A DNA stretch of 64,000 nt from Chloroflexota bacterium (GTDB lineage: Bacteria; Chloroflexota; Anaerolineae; Anaerolineales; Villigracilaceae), in contig JAIOAQ010000007.1 of NCBI GenBank assembly GCA_019873735.1, positions 1 through 64,000 of the forward strand, read 5' to 3'. The first letter of the stretch is position 1. Each line of letters begins with the position of its first letter. The position numbers and the translations under genes are program-made. Below, piece by piece: positions 33,396 to 42,830 of this stretch. Under the pieces are notes generated by a model. The model was not told the DNA's origin. It worked only from the letters and a program-made list of their open reading frames with translations, and did not search any database.

Positions 33396-34835
33396 GTGGA
33401 ATTTGAACCTGTCATCGGCCTGGAAGTACACGCCGAACTGCAAACCGAATCAAAAATGTTTTGCGCCTGCCCGGTGGTAGATTCTACCCAGGCGGCACCG
33501 AATACGACCGTCTGCCCGGTGTGCGCGGGCATGCCGGGCGCATTGCCGGTCCTCAACCAGAAGGCCGTTGCATATGGCTTACGCGTGGCGCTGGCGCTGG
33601 AATGTGAGGTCAACCGCATCAGCATTTTTGCCCGCAAAAACTACTTCTACCCCGATTTGCCCAAAGGTTATCAAATTTCGCAGTATGAACTGCCCCTGGC
33701 CGAACATGGCCATTTGCTTATCCAAACTTCAGAGGGGGAAGAACGTATTCGTATCCGCCGCGTTCACCTGGAAGAAGATACCGGCAAACTGACCCATGTC
33801 GAAGGCGGTTCCTTGCTGGACCTGAATCGGGCCGGCGTGCCCCTGCTCGAAATCGTCTCCGAGCCCGACCTCCGCTCTGTGGAGGCGGCTCGGGCTTATG
33901 GCGAGGCCCTGCGCGCGATCTTGCGTTATCTTGAAGTCAATTCCGGGGACATGGAAAAAGGCGTTATTCGTTTTGAGGCCAATGTTTCGGTGCGGCCTAA
34001 AGGCAGCCGGGAACTTGGCACGCGGGTTGAGATCAAAAACCTGAACAGTTTTCGCGCCCTGGAGCGGGCGGTCTCTTTTGAAATCGAGCGCCAGAGCAGA
34101 ATCCTGGCCGCCGGCGGCGTGATTGAGCAGGAGACTCTTGGTTGGGATGAGGCGCGTCAGGCCACGTATTCTCAGCGAAGCAAGGAAGATGCCCATGATT
34201 ACCGTTACTTCCCCGAACCAGACTTGCCGCCCCTGGTCATCGCGGATGAATGGGTGGAGCAGGTCCGCGCTGCCTTGCCCGAATTGCCGCGCCAGAAGTC
34301 CAGCCGTTTTATGCAGCAGTATGGTCTGAGTGCTTACGATGCGGCCTTGCTGACGGCGGAAAAAGAGGTCGCGCTTTACTTTGAGGCCGCGGTGCAGGCG
34401 CTGCCGGCCTCTGTTTCGCCAAAGATGCTGGTCAACTGGCTGACGGGAGATATGTTTGCGCTCCTGAACCAGTCGGGCGGCTTGAGCGGCCTGGGACGAA
34501 TCCCTCCTGCCAACCTGGCCGGGCTGGTAAAACTGGTAGCCGAGGACGAGATCAACGCCGCTACCGGCAAGGAAGTACTGGCCGAAATGTTTGCAGGCGG
34601 CCAATCGGCCGAGGAGATTGTGCAGCGGCGCGGCCTGCGTCAGGTTTCGGATTCCGCCCTGATTGCCGCGCTGGTACGTCAGGTGCTGGAAGAATGCCCG
34701 GCCGAGGTGGCCGCTTACCGGTCCGGAAAAGAAACGGTGATGAATTGGCTGTTTGGACAGGTGATGCGCCGGGCTGCAGGGAAAGCCAATCCGCAGGTGG
34801 TGCGCCGCGAATTGGAACGTCAGTTGAAGGTTTGA
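33396..34835 (+). CDS. gatB: Asp/Glu-tRNA amidotransferase subunit B
   Basis: Kinase/tRNA-binding subunit of the GatCAB complex, which converts mis-acylated Glu-tRNA(Gln) or Asp-tRNA(Asn) to the amidated forms. The start is GTG at 33396 with GGAGG 11 bases upstream. The 479-residue protein has [35 protein letters not shown], the Zn/cradle region with [18 protein letters not shown] and the YqeY-like tail ending [10 protein letters not shown]. Complete length for the family. gatA and gatC are not in the window. Confidence 0.97.
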   Translation: MEFEPVIGLEVHAELQTESKMFCACPVVDSTQAAPNTTVCPVCAGMPGALPVLNQKAVAYGLRVALALECEVNRISIFARKNYFYPDLPKGYQISQYELPLAEHGHLLIQTSEGEERIRIRRVHLEEDTGKLTHVEGGSLLDLNRAGVPLLEIVSEPDLRSVEAARAYGEALRAILRYLEVNSGDMEKGVIRFEANVSVRPKGSRELGTRVEIKNLNSFRALERAVSFEIERQSRILAAGGVIEQETLGWDEARQATYSQRSKEDAHDYRYFPEPDLPPLVIADEWVEQVRAALPELPRQKSSRFMQQYGLSAYDAALLTAEKEVALYFEAAVQALPASVSPKMLVNWLTGDMFALLNQSGGLSGLGRIPPANLAGLVKLVAEDEINAATGKEVLAEMFAGGQSAEEIVQRRGLRQVSDSALIAALVRQVLEECPAEVAAYRSGKETVMNWLFGQVMRRAAGKANPQVVRRELERQLKV

Positions 34836-35040
34836 ACCTGCGCCGTCTGTCAGAAAATTTAAGTGACGACTTTCATCTTGACGAAGAGGCAAATAACGGG
34901 TAAATTACATGTGCAAAACTTCACAAGCAGGCGTTGATTTAGATGGTTGAATTTTGCGACATAATTATGGAATAGGGCGGGCGCCGAACCGAGGTGTCCG
35001 CTTATATTTTTGTACTCTATCTTGTTGTGAGGAGATAAAA

Positions 35041-36327
35041 ATGGCTGAAAAATTCAACGAATTTGAAATGGCGCAGAAGCAGTTTGATCATGTGGCAAAG
35101 ATGCTCAATCTTGACCCGCAGATTGCTGAAATCCTGCGCTGGCCGATGCGTGAATATCACTTCCGTATTCCGGTGCGCATGGACGATGGAACCATCAAGG
35201 TGTTTGAGGGTTTCCGTGTCCAGCACAATGATGCCCGCGGCCCCAACAAGGGCGGTATCCGTTTCCACCAGTCTGAGACCTTTGACATGGTGCGCGCCCT
35301 GGCCACCTGGATGACCTGGAAGTGCGCCGTTGCCGATATCCCCCTGGGCGGTGGAAAGGGCGGCGTCGTCGTTGATCCGGCCACGCTTTCGACGGGTGAG
35401 AAGGAACGTCTGTGCCGCGGCTGGGTGCAGGCGATGTGGAAGAACATCGGCCCGCGTCAGGACGTCCCGGCTCCGGATGTCGGCACAACGCCGCAGATGA
35501 TGGGCTGGATGATGGACGAGTACTCCAAACTGGTTGGCGAGTACACGCCGGGTGTATTCACCGGCAAGCCCCTGGGCGGCGGCGGTTCTGAAGGCCGCAC
35601 CGAGGCCACCGGCTATGGCGTCATCTACACGGTGCGCGAGGCCATGAAGCACCTTGGCATGGACCCCAAGAAATGTGTGGCTGCCATGCAGGGCTTCGGC
35701 AATGTGACCCAGTACGCTGCGATCGGTTTTGTCGAAATCCTGGGCGGTACGGTTGCCTGCGTCTCCTGCTGGGATCGCAACGACAAGTGCGCCTACACCT
35801 ACAGCAAGGAAGGCGGCATTGACCCGCGCTTCCTGATGACCATCACCGACCAATACGGCACCATTGACAAGGCCAAGGCCGAGGCTGCCGGTTACAAGGT
35901 TGAGGACGGCGACGCCTGGATCACCAAAGAAGCCGATGTCCTCATGCCGGGCGCTCTCTCCGGTACCGTCAATGCCGAAACCGTCAAGAAGATGTCCAAG
36001 CGCGTCAAGATTGTGGCCGAAGGCGCCAATGGCCCCTGCACCCCCGAAGCCGATGAATACTTCAAGGCCAATAACATCTTCGATATCCCCGACTTCCTGT
36101 GCAACGCTGGCGGCGTGACCTGCTCCTACTTCGAACAGGTTCAGAACGACATGAACTTCTACTGGTCGAAGGAAGAAGTGCTGGCCAAACTGGATGCCAA
36201 GATGACGGCCGCTTTCCACGCCGTGCTTGATATGGCGCTCAAGCAGAAAGTCTACATGCGCGACGCCGCTTACATGGTTGCCATTGACCGCGTGGTCAAG
36301 GCCATGCAGTTGCGCGGCTGGGTGTAA
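35041..36327 (+). CDS. gdhA: glutamate dehydrogenase (Glu/Leu/Phe/Val family)
   Basis: NAD(P)-dependent oxidative deamination of glutamate, linking nitrogen and carbon metabolism. Start 35041 has GAGGAGATAAAA upstream; the track start 34954 has none. The 428-residue protein shows GPNKGGIRFH, the active-site Lys in TWKCAVADIPLGGGKGGV, DVPAPDVGT, the Rossmann loop MQGFGNVTQYAA and NAGGVTCSYFEQVQN. Hexameric bacterial type by length. Monocistronic, with a strong terminator. Cofactor choice is not clear from the loop. Confidence 0.93.
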   Translation: MAEKFNEFEMAQKQFDHVAKMLNLDPQIAEILRWPMREYHFRIPVRMDDGTIKVFEGFRVQHNDARGPNKGGIRFHQSETFDMVRALATWMTWKCAVADIPLGGGKGGVVVDPATLSTGEKERLCRGWVQAMWKNIGPRQDVPAPDVGTTPQMMGWMMDEYSKLVGEYTPGVFTGKPLGGGGSEGRTEATGYGVIYTVREAMKHLGMDPKKCVAAMQGFGNVTQYAAIGFVEILGGTVACVSCWDRNDKCAYTYSKEGGIDPRFLMTITDQYGTIDKAKAEAAGYKVEDGDAWITKEADVLMPGALSGTVNAETVKKMSKRVKIVAEGANGPCTPEADEYFKANNIFDIPDFLCNAGGVTCSYFEQVQNDMNFYWSKEEVLAKLDAKMTAAFHAVLDMALKQKVYMRDAAYMVAIDRVVKAMQLRGWV

Positions 36328-36346
36328 TTCCATCCCCTGATTACCG

Positions 36347-36380
36347 AAACTCCCCTGTTTTGCCGCAGGGGAGTTTTTTT
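36347..36380 (+). terminator. terminator after glutamate dehydrogenase
   Basis: AAACTCCCCTG, loop TTTTGCCG, CAGGGGAGTTT, then four more T. Confidence 0.94.
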
Positions 36381-36485
36381 ATCTTACCCTGACTCTCCTG
36401 TCCATCCTGTTCAAAAGGATAGGCAGTTGCATCTTCTGTGACAGGCTAGCCAATTCCCTTATATCTATGGTTAAATACCCTTTGT

Positions 36486-38882
36486 ATGGATGCAAAAACC
36501 CTCACCATTCTGGAATATCCCAAAGTCCTGGAACGGCTGGCAGTTCATTGCGATTTCTCGGCTTCTAGAGAACTGGCATTGGCGCTGCAGCCGACCGGTT
36601 CGCTCGACCTGGCGCGCGCCTGGCTGGCCGAGACGAGAGAAGCGCGCCTGCTGCTTGATACCAGCGACGCTACCATCGGCGGCGCGCACGATATCCGCCC
36701 CCGGGTGGACCTGGCCCGGCGCGGCGGCGTGCTTGAACCGACCGATTTTCTTGACATCAAAAGCACGCTGATTGCCAGCCGTGAATTGAAGAAACTGCTG
36801 GAGAGGCGCGCCGCCGATTGCCCGCGCCTGGCCGAGATTGCCTTGTCCCTGGTCATGCCGCAAGGACTGGTGGATGCCATCTCGCGCACCATCTCAGAGA
36901 AAGGGGAAGTGCTCGATTCGGCCTCGCCAAAACTGGCTTCCCTGCGCGCTCAGGTGCGGGTGGCGCATGAGCGCTTGATGAGTCGCCTGCAAAGGTACAT
37001 TACCGACAGCCAGAGCGCGGCCATGCTGCAAGAAGCCATTATCACCCAGCGCGATGGACGGTATGTCATCCCTCTGCGCGCTGAATTCAAAGGCCGGATC
37101 AAAGCCATTGTCCACGATCAATCTTCTACCGGCGCCACCCTCTTTGTGGAACCGCTGGCGGTGGTGGAACTGAACAACGCTTACCGTGAATTACAACTGG
37201 CCGAACGCGACGAAGAACACCGCGTCCTGGCCGAACTTTCGGCTCAGGTAGGCATGCAGGCCGAAGCGCTGATTACCGGCGTCCAGGCCCTGGCCGACTT
37301 AGACCTGGCCTTTGCCAAAGCCAAATATGCAGAAGCCATTCGCGCTTCCGAACCCATCCTGCATCCGATGGGAGAAAAACCAGATGGCGGAAAGCACCGG
37401 CCGAACATCATTTGCCGCCTCTTGAACGCCCGTCATCCCCTGCTTGACCCGGCCTCTGTCGTTCCCATCAGCATTGACCTGGCTCCCGGCATCCGCGCCA
37501 TGGTTATCACTGGCCCGAACACCGGCGGCAAGACGGTCACCCTCAAGACGGTGGGATTGATGGTGTTGATGGCGCAAAGCGGGTTGCACATCCCGGCACA
37601 AAGCGGCTCAGAGTTGGCCTGTTTTGAAGATGTCTGGGCAGATATTGGCGACGAACAATCCATTGAGCAGTCGCTGAGCACCTTCAGCGGGCATATGACC
37701 AATATCGTGCGTATCTTGAAGCAGGCTACCCCGCGCTCGCTGGTCATCCTGGATGAATTGGGCGCCGGCACCGACCCACAGGAAGGCGCGGCGCTGGCGC
37801 GTGCCATTCTCAATCGCTTTCTAGAGGCGGGGATTACCACGCTGGTAGCCACCCATTACCCCGAATTAAAGACTTTTGCCCACAGCACCCCTGGCGTTGT
37901 CAACGCCTCGCTGGAATTTGACGTTCAGACTCTGCGGCCGACGTATAAACTGACCATTGGCCTGCCCGGCCGCTCTAATGCCCTGGAAATTGCGGCTCGG
38001 CTCGGCCTACCCGACGACGTGATTGCTGCGGCGAGGAGCGAGATCCACCCCGACGAATTGCGCGCCGGTAAACTGCTAGACGACATCCGCAAAGAGCGCA
38101 ATCGTGTCAGCCGGGAGCGCGAGGCGGCCGAAAAGGCGCGACGCAAAGCCGAGGACCTCAACCGCGAACTGGAAAAGCGGCTGGATGCAATCGAGGAAGA
38201 ACGGCGGCAAGTCATTGCGCGTGCCCGGGCAGAGGCCGAGTTGGAAGTGGAAGTGCTTAAGCGGAATATTGAGAGCCTGCGGGCGCAACTGAAGAAGGCC
38301 CGCCAGCCGCTGGAGGCGCTCAGGGAAATAGAAGAGAAAGCCGAAGTGCTGGAAGAAAAAATTCAGGCCCCTATCGCCCCTAAAAAGTCGGGTGTTCGGC
38401 AGCAAGTCCGAAAGAGTGCCTTTCAACCCGGTGAGCGGGTTGTGATCGGCAGGTTAAATGCCGAGGGGGTGGTGACAAGCCTGGGGGAGTCTGAAGCGGA
38501 GGTGCAGGTTGGGAATCTGCGCATCCGGGTTGATCTGTCCGATTTGAGGCGCAAGTCCGAAGAACCTGAATCGGGAACGGTTTCTAAATCGGCTGTCAGA
38601 GAAAGCGTCTCGCCTTCGCTCTTTCAGGCGCGGCCGTCCCCCGGCTTAGAACTCGATCTGCGCGGTAAGATGGCCGACGAGGCGCTTGTTTTGCTTGACC
38701 GTTACCTGGAACAGGCGTATCTGGCCGGGCTGTTGTTTGCGCGCATCATTCACGGTAAGGGGACGGGGAAGTTACGCCAGGTCGTGCGCGAAGCACTGCG
38801 TAATCACCCGCATGTGCTGGCGTTTGAGGATGGCAGGCCTCAGGAAGGCGGCGAGGGGGTGACGGTGGTTAAGATCCGCTGA
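36486..38882 (+). CDS. mutS2: endonuclease MutS2
   Basis: MutS-like ATPase with a C-terminal Smr nuclease domain, 798 residues; suppresses recombination and splits collided ribosomes in other bacteria. ATPase motifs: Walker A GPNTGGKTVTL (near residue 342), LVILDELGAGTDPQEGAAL (Walker B) and ATHYPELK. A long Glu/Arg/Lys-rich coiled coil (about 515-640) follows. The Smr domain starts LELDLRGKMADEAL and has IIHGKGTGKLR. No ribosome site precedes the ATG; TAAATA 8 bases upstream suggests another leaderless start. It is convergent with the response regulator gene, 6 bp apart and with no terminator between. Confidence 0.96.
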   Translation: MDAKTLTILEYPKVLERLAVHCDFSASRELALALQPTGSLDLARAWLAETREARLLLDTSDATIGGAHDIRPRVDLARRGGVLEPTDFLDIKSTLIASRELKKLLERRAADCPRLAEIALSLVMPQGLVDAISRTISEKGEVLDSASPKLASLRAQVRVAHERLMSRLQRYITDSQSAAMLQEAIITQRDGRYVIPLRAEFKGRIKAIVHDQSSTGATLFVEPLAVVELNNAYRELQLAERDEEHRVLAELSAQVGMQAEALITGVQALADLDLAFAKAKYAEAIRASEPILHPMGEKPDGGKHRPNIICRLLNARHPLLDPASVVPISIDLAPGIRAMVITGPNTGGKTVTLKTVGLMVLMAQSGLHIPAQSGSELACFEDVWADIGDEQSIEQSLSTFSGHMTNIVRILKQATPRSLVILDELGAGTDPQEGAALARAILNRFLEAGITTLVATHYPELKTFAHSTPGVVNASLEFDVQTLRPTYKLTIGLPGRSNALEIAARLGLPDDVIAAARSEIHPDELRAGKLLDDIRKERNRVSREREAAEKARRKAEDLNRELEKRLDAIEEERRQVIARARAEAELEVEVLKRNIESLRAQLKKARQPLEALREIEEKAEVLEEKIQAPIAPKKSGVRQQVRKSAFQPGERVVIGRLNAEGVVTSLGESEAEVQVGNLRIRVDLSDLRRKSEEPESGTVSKSAVRESVSPSLFQARPSPGLELDLRGKMADEALVLLDRYLEQAYLAGLLFARIIHGKGTGKLRQVVREALRNHPHVLAFEDGRPQEGGEGVTVVKIR

Positions 38883-38888
38883 GCGGCA

Positions 38889-39293
38889 CTAGCCGGTGCG
38901 CAAAGGTCCAAGCGGACCGGTTTTGCGCGATGGATGCAGGCGCGCGGCCAGGTCGCGCAGTTGGGCAAAACTGATGGGTTTGACAAGCACAAAGTCGGCC
39001 TCATCCCGCAGGAGTTCGGCTGAGACGGTATCGGCAGTGGTGATGACCACACGCACGTTGCTCGTCCGGGCATCGCTTTTGATTTGTTTGAGTATCTGCG
39101 TCCCATCTACATGGGGGAGGTGCAGATCCAGGATGATGGTGTGGGGGACCGGCTCTTCCGCTATCCGCTGGAAGGCTGTTTTGCCATCGCGAATGGTTTC
39201 GGTGGCAAAGTTGGCGGCCTGGAGTGCCTGGGTGAAGATTTCGCACAAGTCCTGGTCGTCTTCAATAATTATGGCAAGCGGTTTGTCGGTCAT
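38889..39293 (-). CDS. receiver-only response regulator of the diterpene operon
   Basis: Single-domain CheY-like protein, 134 residues. Acidic pair in IIIEDDQDL, acceptor Asp in ILDLHLPHVDG, conserved Thr in VVITTAD and Lys in VLVKPIS. A basic tail (HPSRKTGPLGPLRTG) follows; no output domain. Its ATG overlaps the stop of the upstream kinase gene as ATGA, so the kinase is its likely phosphodonor. As there is no DNA-binding domain, the output is protein-protein or further phosphotransfer (inference). Confidence 0.9.
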   Translation of the reverse strand: MTDKPLAIIIEDDQDLCEIFTQALQAANFATETIRDGKTAFQRIAEEPVPHTIILDLHLPHVDGTQILKQIKSDARTSNVRVVITTADTVSAELLRDEADFVLVKPISFAQLRDLAARLHPSRKTGPLGPLRTG

Positions 39294-41005
39294 TTGCTTT
39301 CCTCTTTTTGTAGAACGGGTTGTAACGGCAGGGTGACGGTGAACGTGCTGCCTTTGCCGACTGTGCTTTCCAGTTTGATATCGCCGCCCATGAGCATGGC
39401 CAGGCGTTTGACAATGGAGAGTCCAAGCCCAATACCGCCATGTTCGCGGGTGGTGATGCTTTCTACCTGCCAGAAAGGCTCAAAGACGTAGGCCTGGTCA
39501 TCTGGGGGGATGCCTGGCCCGGTATCACTGACGGCGAGTGCCCAGGTATGAGCATCGGCCAGGAAGATGTGCACAGCAACGTGGCCCTGTGGCGTGAATT
39601 TTATCGCATTATTGACCAGGTTGACCAGGATTTGCTGGATGCGGTGAGAATCGCAGGTGATGGTTTGGGGCACGTTGGGGGCGATCTCGGTTATCAATTG
39701 GAGACCTTTGTCTTGAGCGGGTTTCTCCATTGTGCTGCGAAGGTTTTCTAACAATTCGATCGTAGGGGTTTCTGCCAGTTGAATCTTGAGTCTTCCGGCT
39801 TCAATTTGAGCCTGATCGAGCAGATCGCTGATGATGTTGAGCAGACGCTGGGAGTTGACGTAAATGCGATTGGCGGCGTCGAATTGTTTTGTGTTCAACG
39901 GGCCGAAGATGGCGTCGCGCAGCATCTCGGCGTAGGCCAGGACGGCGTTGAGCGGCGTGCGCAACTCGTGCGAGACCATGGCTACAAAATTGTTCTTCAT
40001 CTGTTCAATTTCGGCCTCGCGGGTGAAGTCGCGGAAGACGGCTACCGAGCCAAAGGTCTCGCCCAGCCCGCTGACCACGGGGGCGGCATTCACCGAGAGG
40101 GTCTTTTTGTTCCAGCGCACGCGCACTGCCTGGGCGTTGGGGGATGGTTTCTCCAGCAGCGCCTGCAGGCGTGGGCGGTCTGCAGGGACGATTCCTTCCT
40201 CCTGGCAGAAGGTCGGGATGTCCAGGCCGATCAATTTATTGGGCCGGATTCCGGTAAGGCTGCCCATAGAGGGGTTGGCGACGATGATTTTGTTCGTCTG
40301 GTCAAAGACCAATACGCCGTCAGCAATGCCTTGCAGGATGGCCTGCGTCTTGCCGGCCTCGATTAACTCGCGCGTCAGGGCCTCAGAGAGTTCTCGGGTG
40401 CGCACTTCCACGCGGTGATCAAGGTCGCGGTTGAGGACGCGAAGTTCTTGCAATGCCTGCTCCAGGCTGCGGGACGAAAGCCAGGAGACCAGGGCCAGGA
40501 GAAAGTAGCCGAACATTGCTAAAATATTTGGTGCAAGACCACTGATATACCCTAAAATAAACAAGTTAATTGTGCTGAGAAGTGCAAAAACAAAACTGAA
40601 ATAAGGCCGTATTAACATACTAGCCATAGCTACAGGGATTGTAAAATACAATAGACTACGCCCGTCTATAAGTTCTTTGGGTGTATCGCTAATTGAGATG
40701 ACTACCAACAGAAAAAACAAGAAAACTGTGCTAGCTATAAAGCCAGATATATTGCGGTTAATGTAATAAGTGACATAGGTGCCAGCAATTACAGCAAGCA
40801 ATTTCCAACTAAGAGAAATATTTTCTTGGGTAGCATCTCCTGATGCGATTTGACCGATTGTGGCAAGGAACGCGGCCACTAGAATTACAAACAAACCTGC
40901 TAGGATTACGTTCAGTAGTTTTCGGCGGCGGGAATCATCAGGGTCGGTTACTGGGACATCTAGCAGTTTATTTAGGAATGGGCGAAAGCGATGGCACATA
41001 TTCAT
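39290..41005 (-). CDS. membrane PAS sensor histidine kinase coupled to diterpene synthase genes
   Basis: Sensor kinase of 571 residues. Residues about 30-175 form five or six membrane segments without a large outer loop, so a membrane or lipid signal is plausible. A coiled coil (about 178-215) leads to a PAS domain (ILQGIADGVLVFDQTNKIIV). HisKA has MVSHELRTPLNAV; the ATPase domain has NLVNNAIKFTP, DTGPGIPPDDQ and GIGLGLSIVKRL. Its start overlaps the stop of the terpene cyclase gene, and its stop overlaps the response regulator start. The sensor-half DNA (40505-41005) is AT-rich while the kinase half is GC-rich, suggesting a mosaic gene. Confidence 0.92.
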   Translation of the reverse strand: MNMCHRFRPFLNKLLDVPVTDPDDSRRRKLLNVILAGLFVILVAAFLATIGQIASGDATQENISLSWKLLAVIAGTYVTYYINRNISGFIASTVFLFFLLVVISISDTPKELIDGRSLLYFTIPVAMASMLIRPYFSFVFALLSTINLFILGYISGLAPNILAMFGYFLLALVSWLSSRSLEQALQELRVLNRDLDHRVEVRTRELSEALTRELIEAGKTQAILQGIADGVLVFDQTNKIIVANPSMGSLTGIRPNKLIGLDIPTFCQEEGIVPADRPRLQALLEKPSPNAQAVRVRWNKKTLSVNAAPVVSGLGETFGSVAVFRDFTREAEIEQMKNNFVAMVSHELRTPLNAVLAYAEMLRDAIFGPLNTKQFDAANRIYVNSQRLLNIISDLLDQAQIEAGRLKIQLAETPTIELLENLRSTMEKPAQDKGLQLITEIAPNVPQTITCDSHRIQQILVNLVNNAIKFTPQGHVAVHIFLADAHTWALAVSDTGPGIPPDDQAYVFEPFWQVESITTREHGGIGLGLSIVKRLAMLMGGDIKLESTVGKGSTFTVTLPLQPVLQKEESK

Positions 41006-42830
41006 TGGACTTCCTTAGAGAGCTCTAAAGCGCTAATAATTGCTGCTTGCACTACTACTTCGGGAGAGTAGAGCGATTTATCTAACCAGAGTGGAGGATA
41101 TGGTGGATCAAGGTGTCGGAGCAACCAATCCCTGGCTAATTGTAACCGCCCGATGGGGACTCTATTTCCAGCCCGTTTCCATATAGAAAGAGCTTGAAGA
41201 CAATAGGCGGTCTCCTCAGCAGTAGAAAAACCGCAAAAACCCCAAGAGCCATCGGCTTTTTGTGATTTGACCATCCACTCTACTGCTGGACGGCATAGAT
41301 CCAAATCATATTCTTGGCAATGAATAATGGCATGCGCCGTAGTATAGTATGGGGAAAGGTGCCATTTGTCAAACCAAAAGCTCCCCGATTGTCTATTTGT
41401 ATGCAACAAACGCAGAACCTTTTGTACTGCTGGATGGGTTTTGTCAAAGCCAGCCTTTCTCAAAGCACCTAGGGCGTGGATGTTAACGTCCAATGAAGGT
41501 AAGACTTCTAACGGAAAACATCGAAACCATTCTTTTTCTTCATAAGCCAATACAGCATCTATATCTGCTTTACGACCAAAAGAGATTAACAGATCAAAGC
41601 CAACACAGGTATCATCACCATCAGGTATCGAGTAGGTTTGAGAAAAACCAATTCCTTTTCCTTTTTGCCAATTCCTCTCAATATAGTCAATATGAGTTTG
41701 GCATTGTTCAAGAACCTTATTGTCTTGGTGCAAACCAGCTAAGGTTATATTCCATAATACCCATATACGTTCGAAGATTTCAATAGGCGTGATTGTAGGT
41801 GCTCCTCCACCATCACAAGTATTTTTCAAGTATTCAAACGCCTTTGTATTGTTTTGATCAACATAAAGCAAATAATACGCTGTGGCTGCAGGACTATTTC
41901 CAACAGAACCATTTAATTCTTGAATATTTTCCTTATCTAGCAAATGTAGTTGATCTGTCCCCATCATTTCAGCCGAATGTGCCGCGGTTATAAAACGCGA
42001 AATTCTGACGCCATTAAGCTTAGCCATTTTTGCTTGACGCTGATGTTTTAATCTACCCAAGATACGGTCGCCTTGTTGTTTTATGATTCCTATTTTCTCG
42101 GCGTGTGCTACCAAAGTAGGAACTATCATTTCAAAGCCTACGGTTGCCCCATTAGGATCCAGACGAAGTCCTTGAGTAGCTCCCAAGGTGAGTCTATCAA
42201 GAGCGGCTAAACCTTTTTCAACCTGTATTCGATCTTGGCCTCGCCGGCCTCTATGCGTTAGAGCAATCATTGCACCAAGCGTGCAAACGATACGGTCGTG
42301 GTAATAGAGAGGAACATGTGATCCCCATGATCCGTCTGGTAATTGGTTTGAACAAATCCAACTTAATGCACCATTAGCCATCTCTGAGTCAATGTCGTTT
42401 AACCGAGCGACCCACGAGGTGTCATATGCGGTTTTTCCTAGCGTACTGGAGCCTGTTCTCTTTAATAGGTGTATTGGATCAATCATATACTCTCTCTTTG
42501 ATTATGCTTCTGGTAAGGGTACGTGAGATGGCAACCAGATCTGACCTTGAAGCAAACCCGTTCCTAAAATAATATTTCGACTTAGTTGATAATATCTTTT
42601 GAGTCGATGAATGTTTTTTTGTGACAGAGTACTATACTCCGGCTCTTTGATTTTCCTCGCATACAAATGGTCGTACAAGATCATTCGCAATTGCGTCGCG
42701 TCCATATACAGCGACGGTGCCACGGTAAAGTATAAATCCTCTTCCCCCGAATTCAAAAACGGATAATCGAACACTGTAAAACGGTCGAAGCCGATGAAGA
42801 TATCAGCCTTTTCCACATACTCGCCATAGT
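40505..42830. other. AT-rich island across the diterpene operon
   Basis: Base use changes abruptly near 40505 and gradually near 42830. Hand counts: 17 G/C of 60 at 41821-41880 and 20 of 60 at 40561-40620, against 35 of 60 at 43081-43140 and 37 of 60 at 12241-12300. The island covers the sensor half of the kinase, the whole cyclase and the 3' end of the tuberculosinol-synthase-like gene, while reading frames stay intact. No integrase, direct repeat or tRNA borders it. Confidence 0.8.
41002..42486 (-). CDS. class II diterpene cyclase (copalyl/halimadienyl/kolavenyl diphosphate synthase type)
   Basis: Predicted to cyclise geranylgeranyl diphosphate by protonation, keeping the diphosphate. The 494-residue protein is close in length and sequence to Mycobacterium tuberculosis Rv3377c as I recall it: YDTSWVARL, NQLPDGSWGSHVPL, NGSVGNSPAATAYYLLYV, WHLSPYYTTAHAI and TAEETAYCLQALSIWKR. 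The protonating motif is DGDD (residues 289-292), the canonical DXDD, where Rv3377c has DXDTT. QW-like DGSWG motifs occur near both ends. There is no class I DDXXD domain. The gene follows an Rv3378c-like gene by 15 bp and overlaps a kinase gene. A squalene-hopene cyclase is ruled out by length. Exact product unknown. Confidence 0.9.
   Translation of the reverse strand: MIDPIHLLKRTGSSTLGKTAYDTSWVARLNDIDSEMANGALSWICSNQLPDGSWGSHVPLYYHDRIVCTLGAMIALTHRGRRGQDRIQVEKGLAALDRLTLGATQGLRLDPNGATVGFEMIVPTLVAHAEKIGIIKQQGDRILGRLKHQRQAKMAKLNGVRISRFITAAHSAEMMGTDQLHLLDKENIQELNGSVGNSPAATAYYLLYVDQNNTKAFEYLKNTCDGGGAPTITPIEIFERIWVLWNITLAGLHQDNKVLEQCQTHIDYIERNWQKGKGIGFSQTYSIPDGDDTCVGFDLLISFGRKADIDAVLAYEEKEWFRCFPLEVLPSLDVNIHALGALRKAGFDKTHPAVQKVLRLLHTNRQSGSFWFDKWHLSPYYTTAHAIIHCQEYDLDLCRPAVEWMVKSQKADGSWGFCGFSTAEETAYCLQALSIWKRAGNRVPIGRLQLARDWLLRHLDPPYPPLWLDKSLYSPEVVVQAAIISALELSKEVQ

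Noticed and set aside
33729-34892. 387-residue minus-strand ORF
   Set aside because: Antisense of gatB; Gln/His/Arg-rich shadow composition.
35017-36333. 438-residue minus-strand ORF
   Set aside because: Exact antisense of glutamate dehydrogenase; Val/His/Gly-rich composition typical of a shadow frame and no ribosome site.
41002-42486. squalene-hopene cyclase or lanosterol-type cyclase
   Set aside because: Too short (494 residues), no full set of QW repeats, and much closer in motif order to class II diterpene cyclases.
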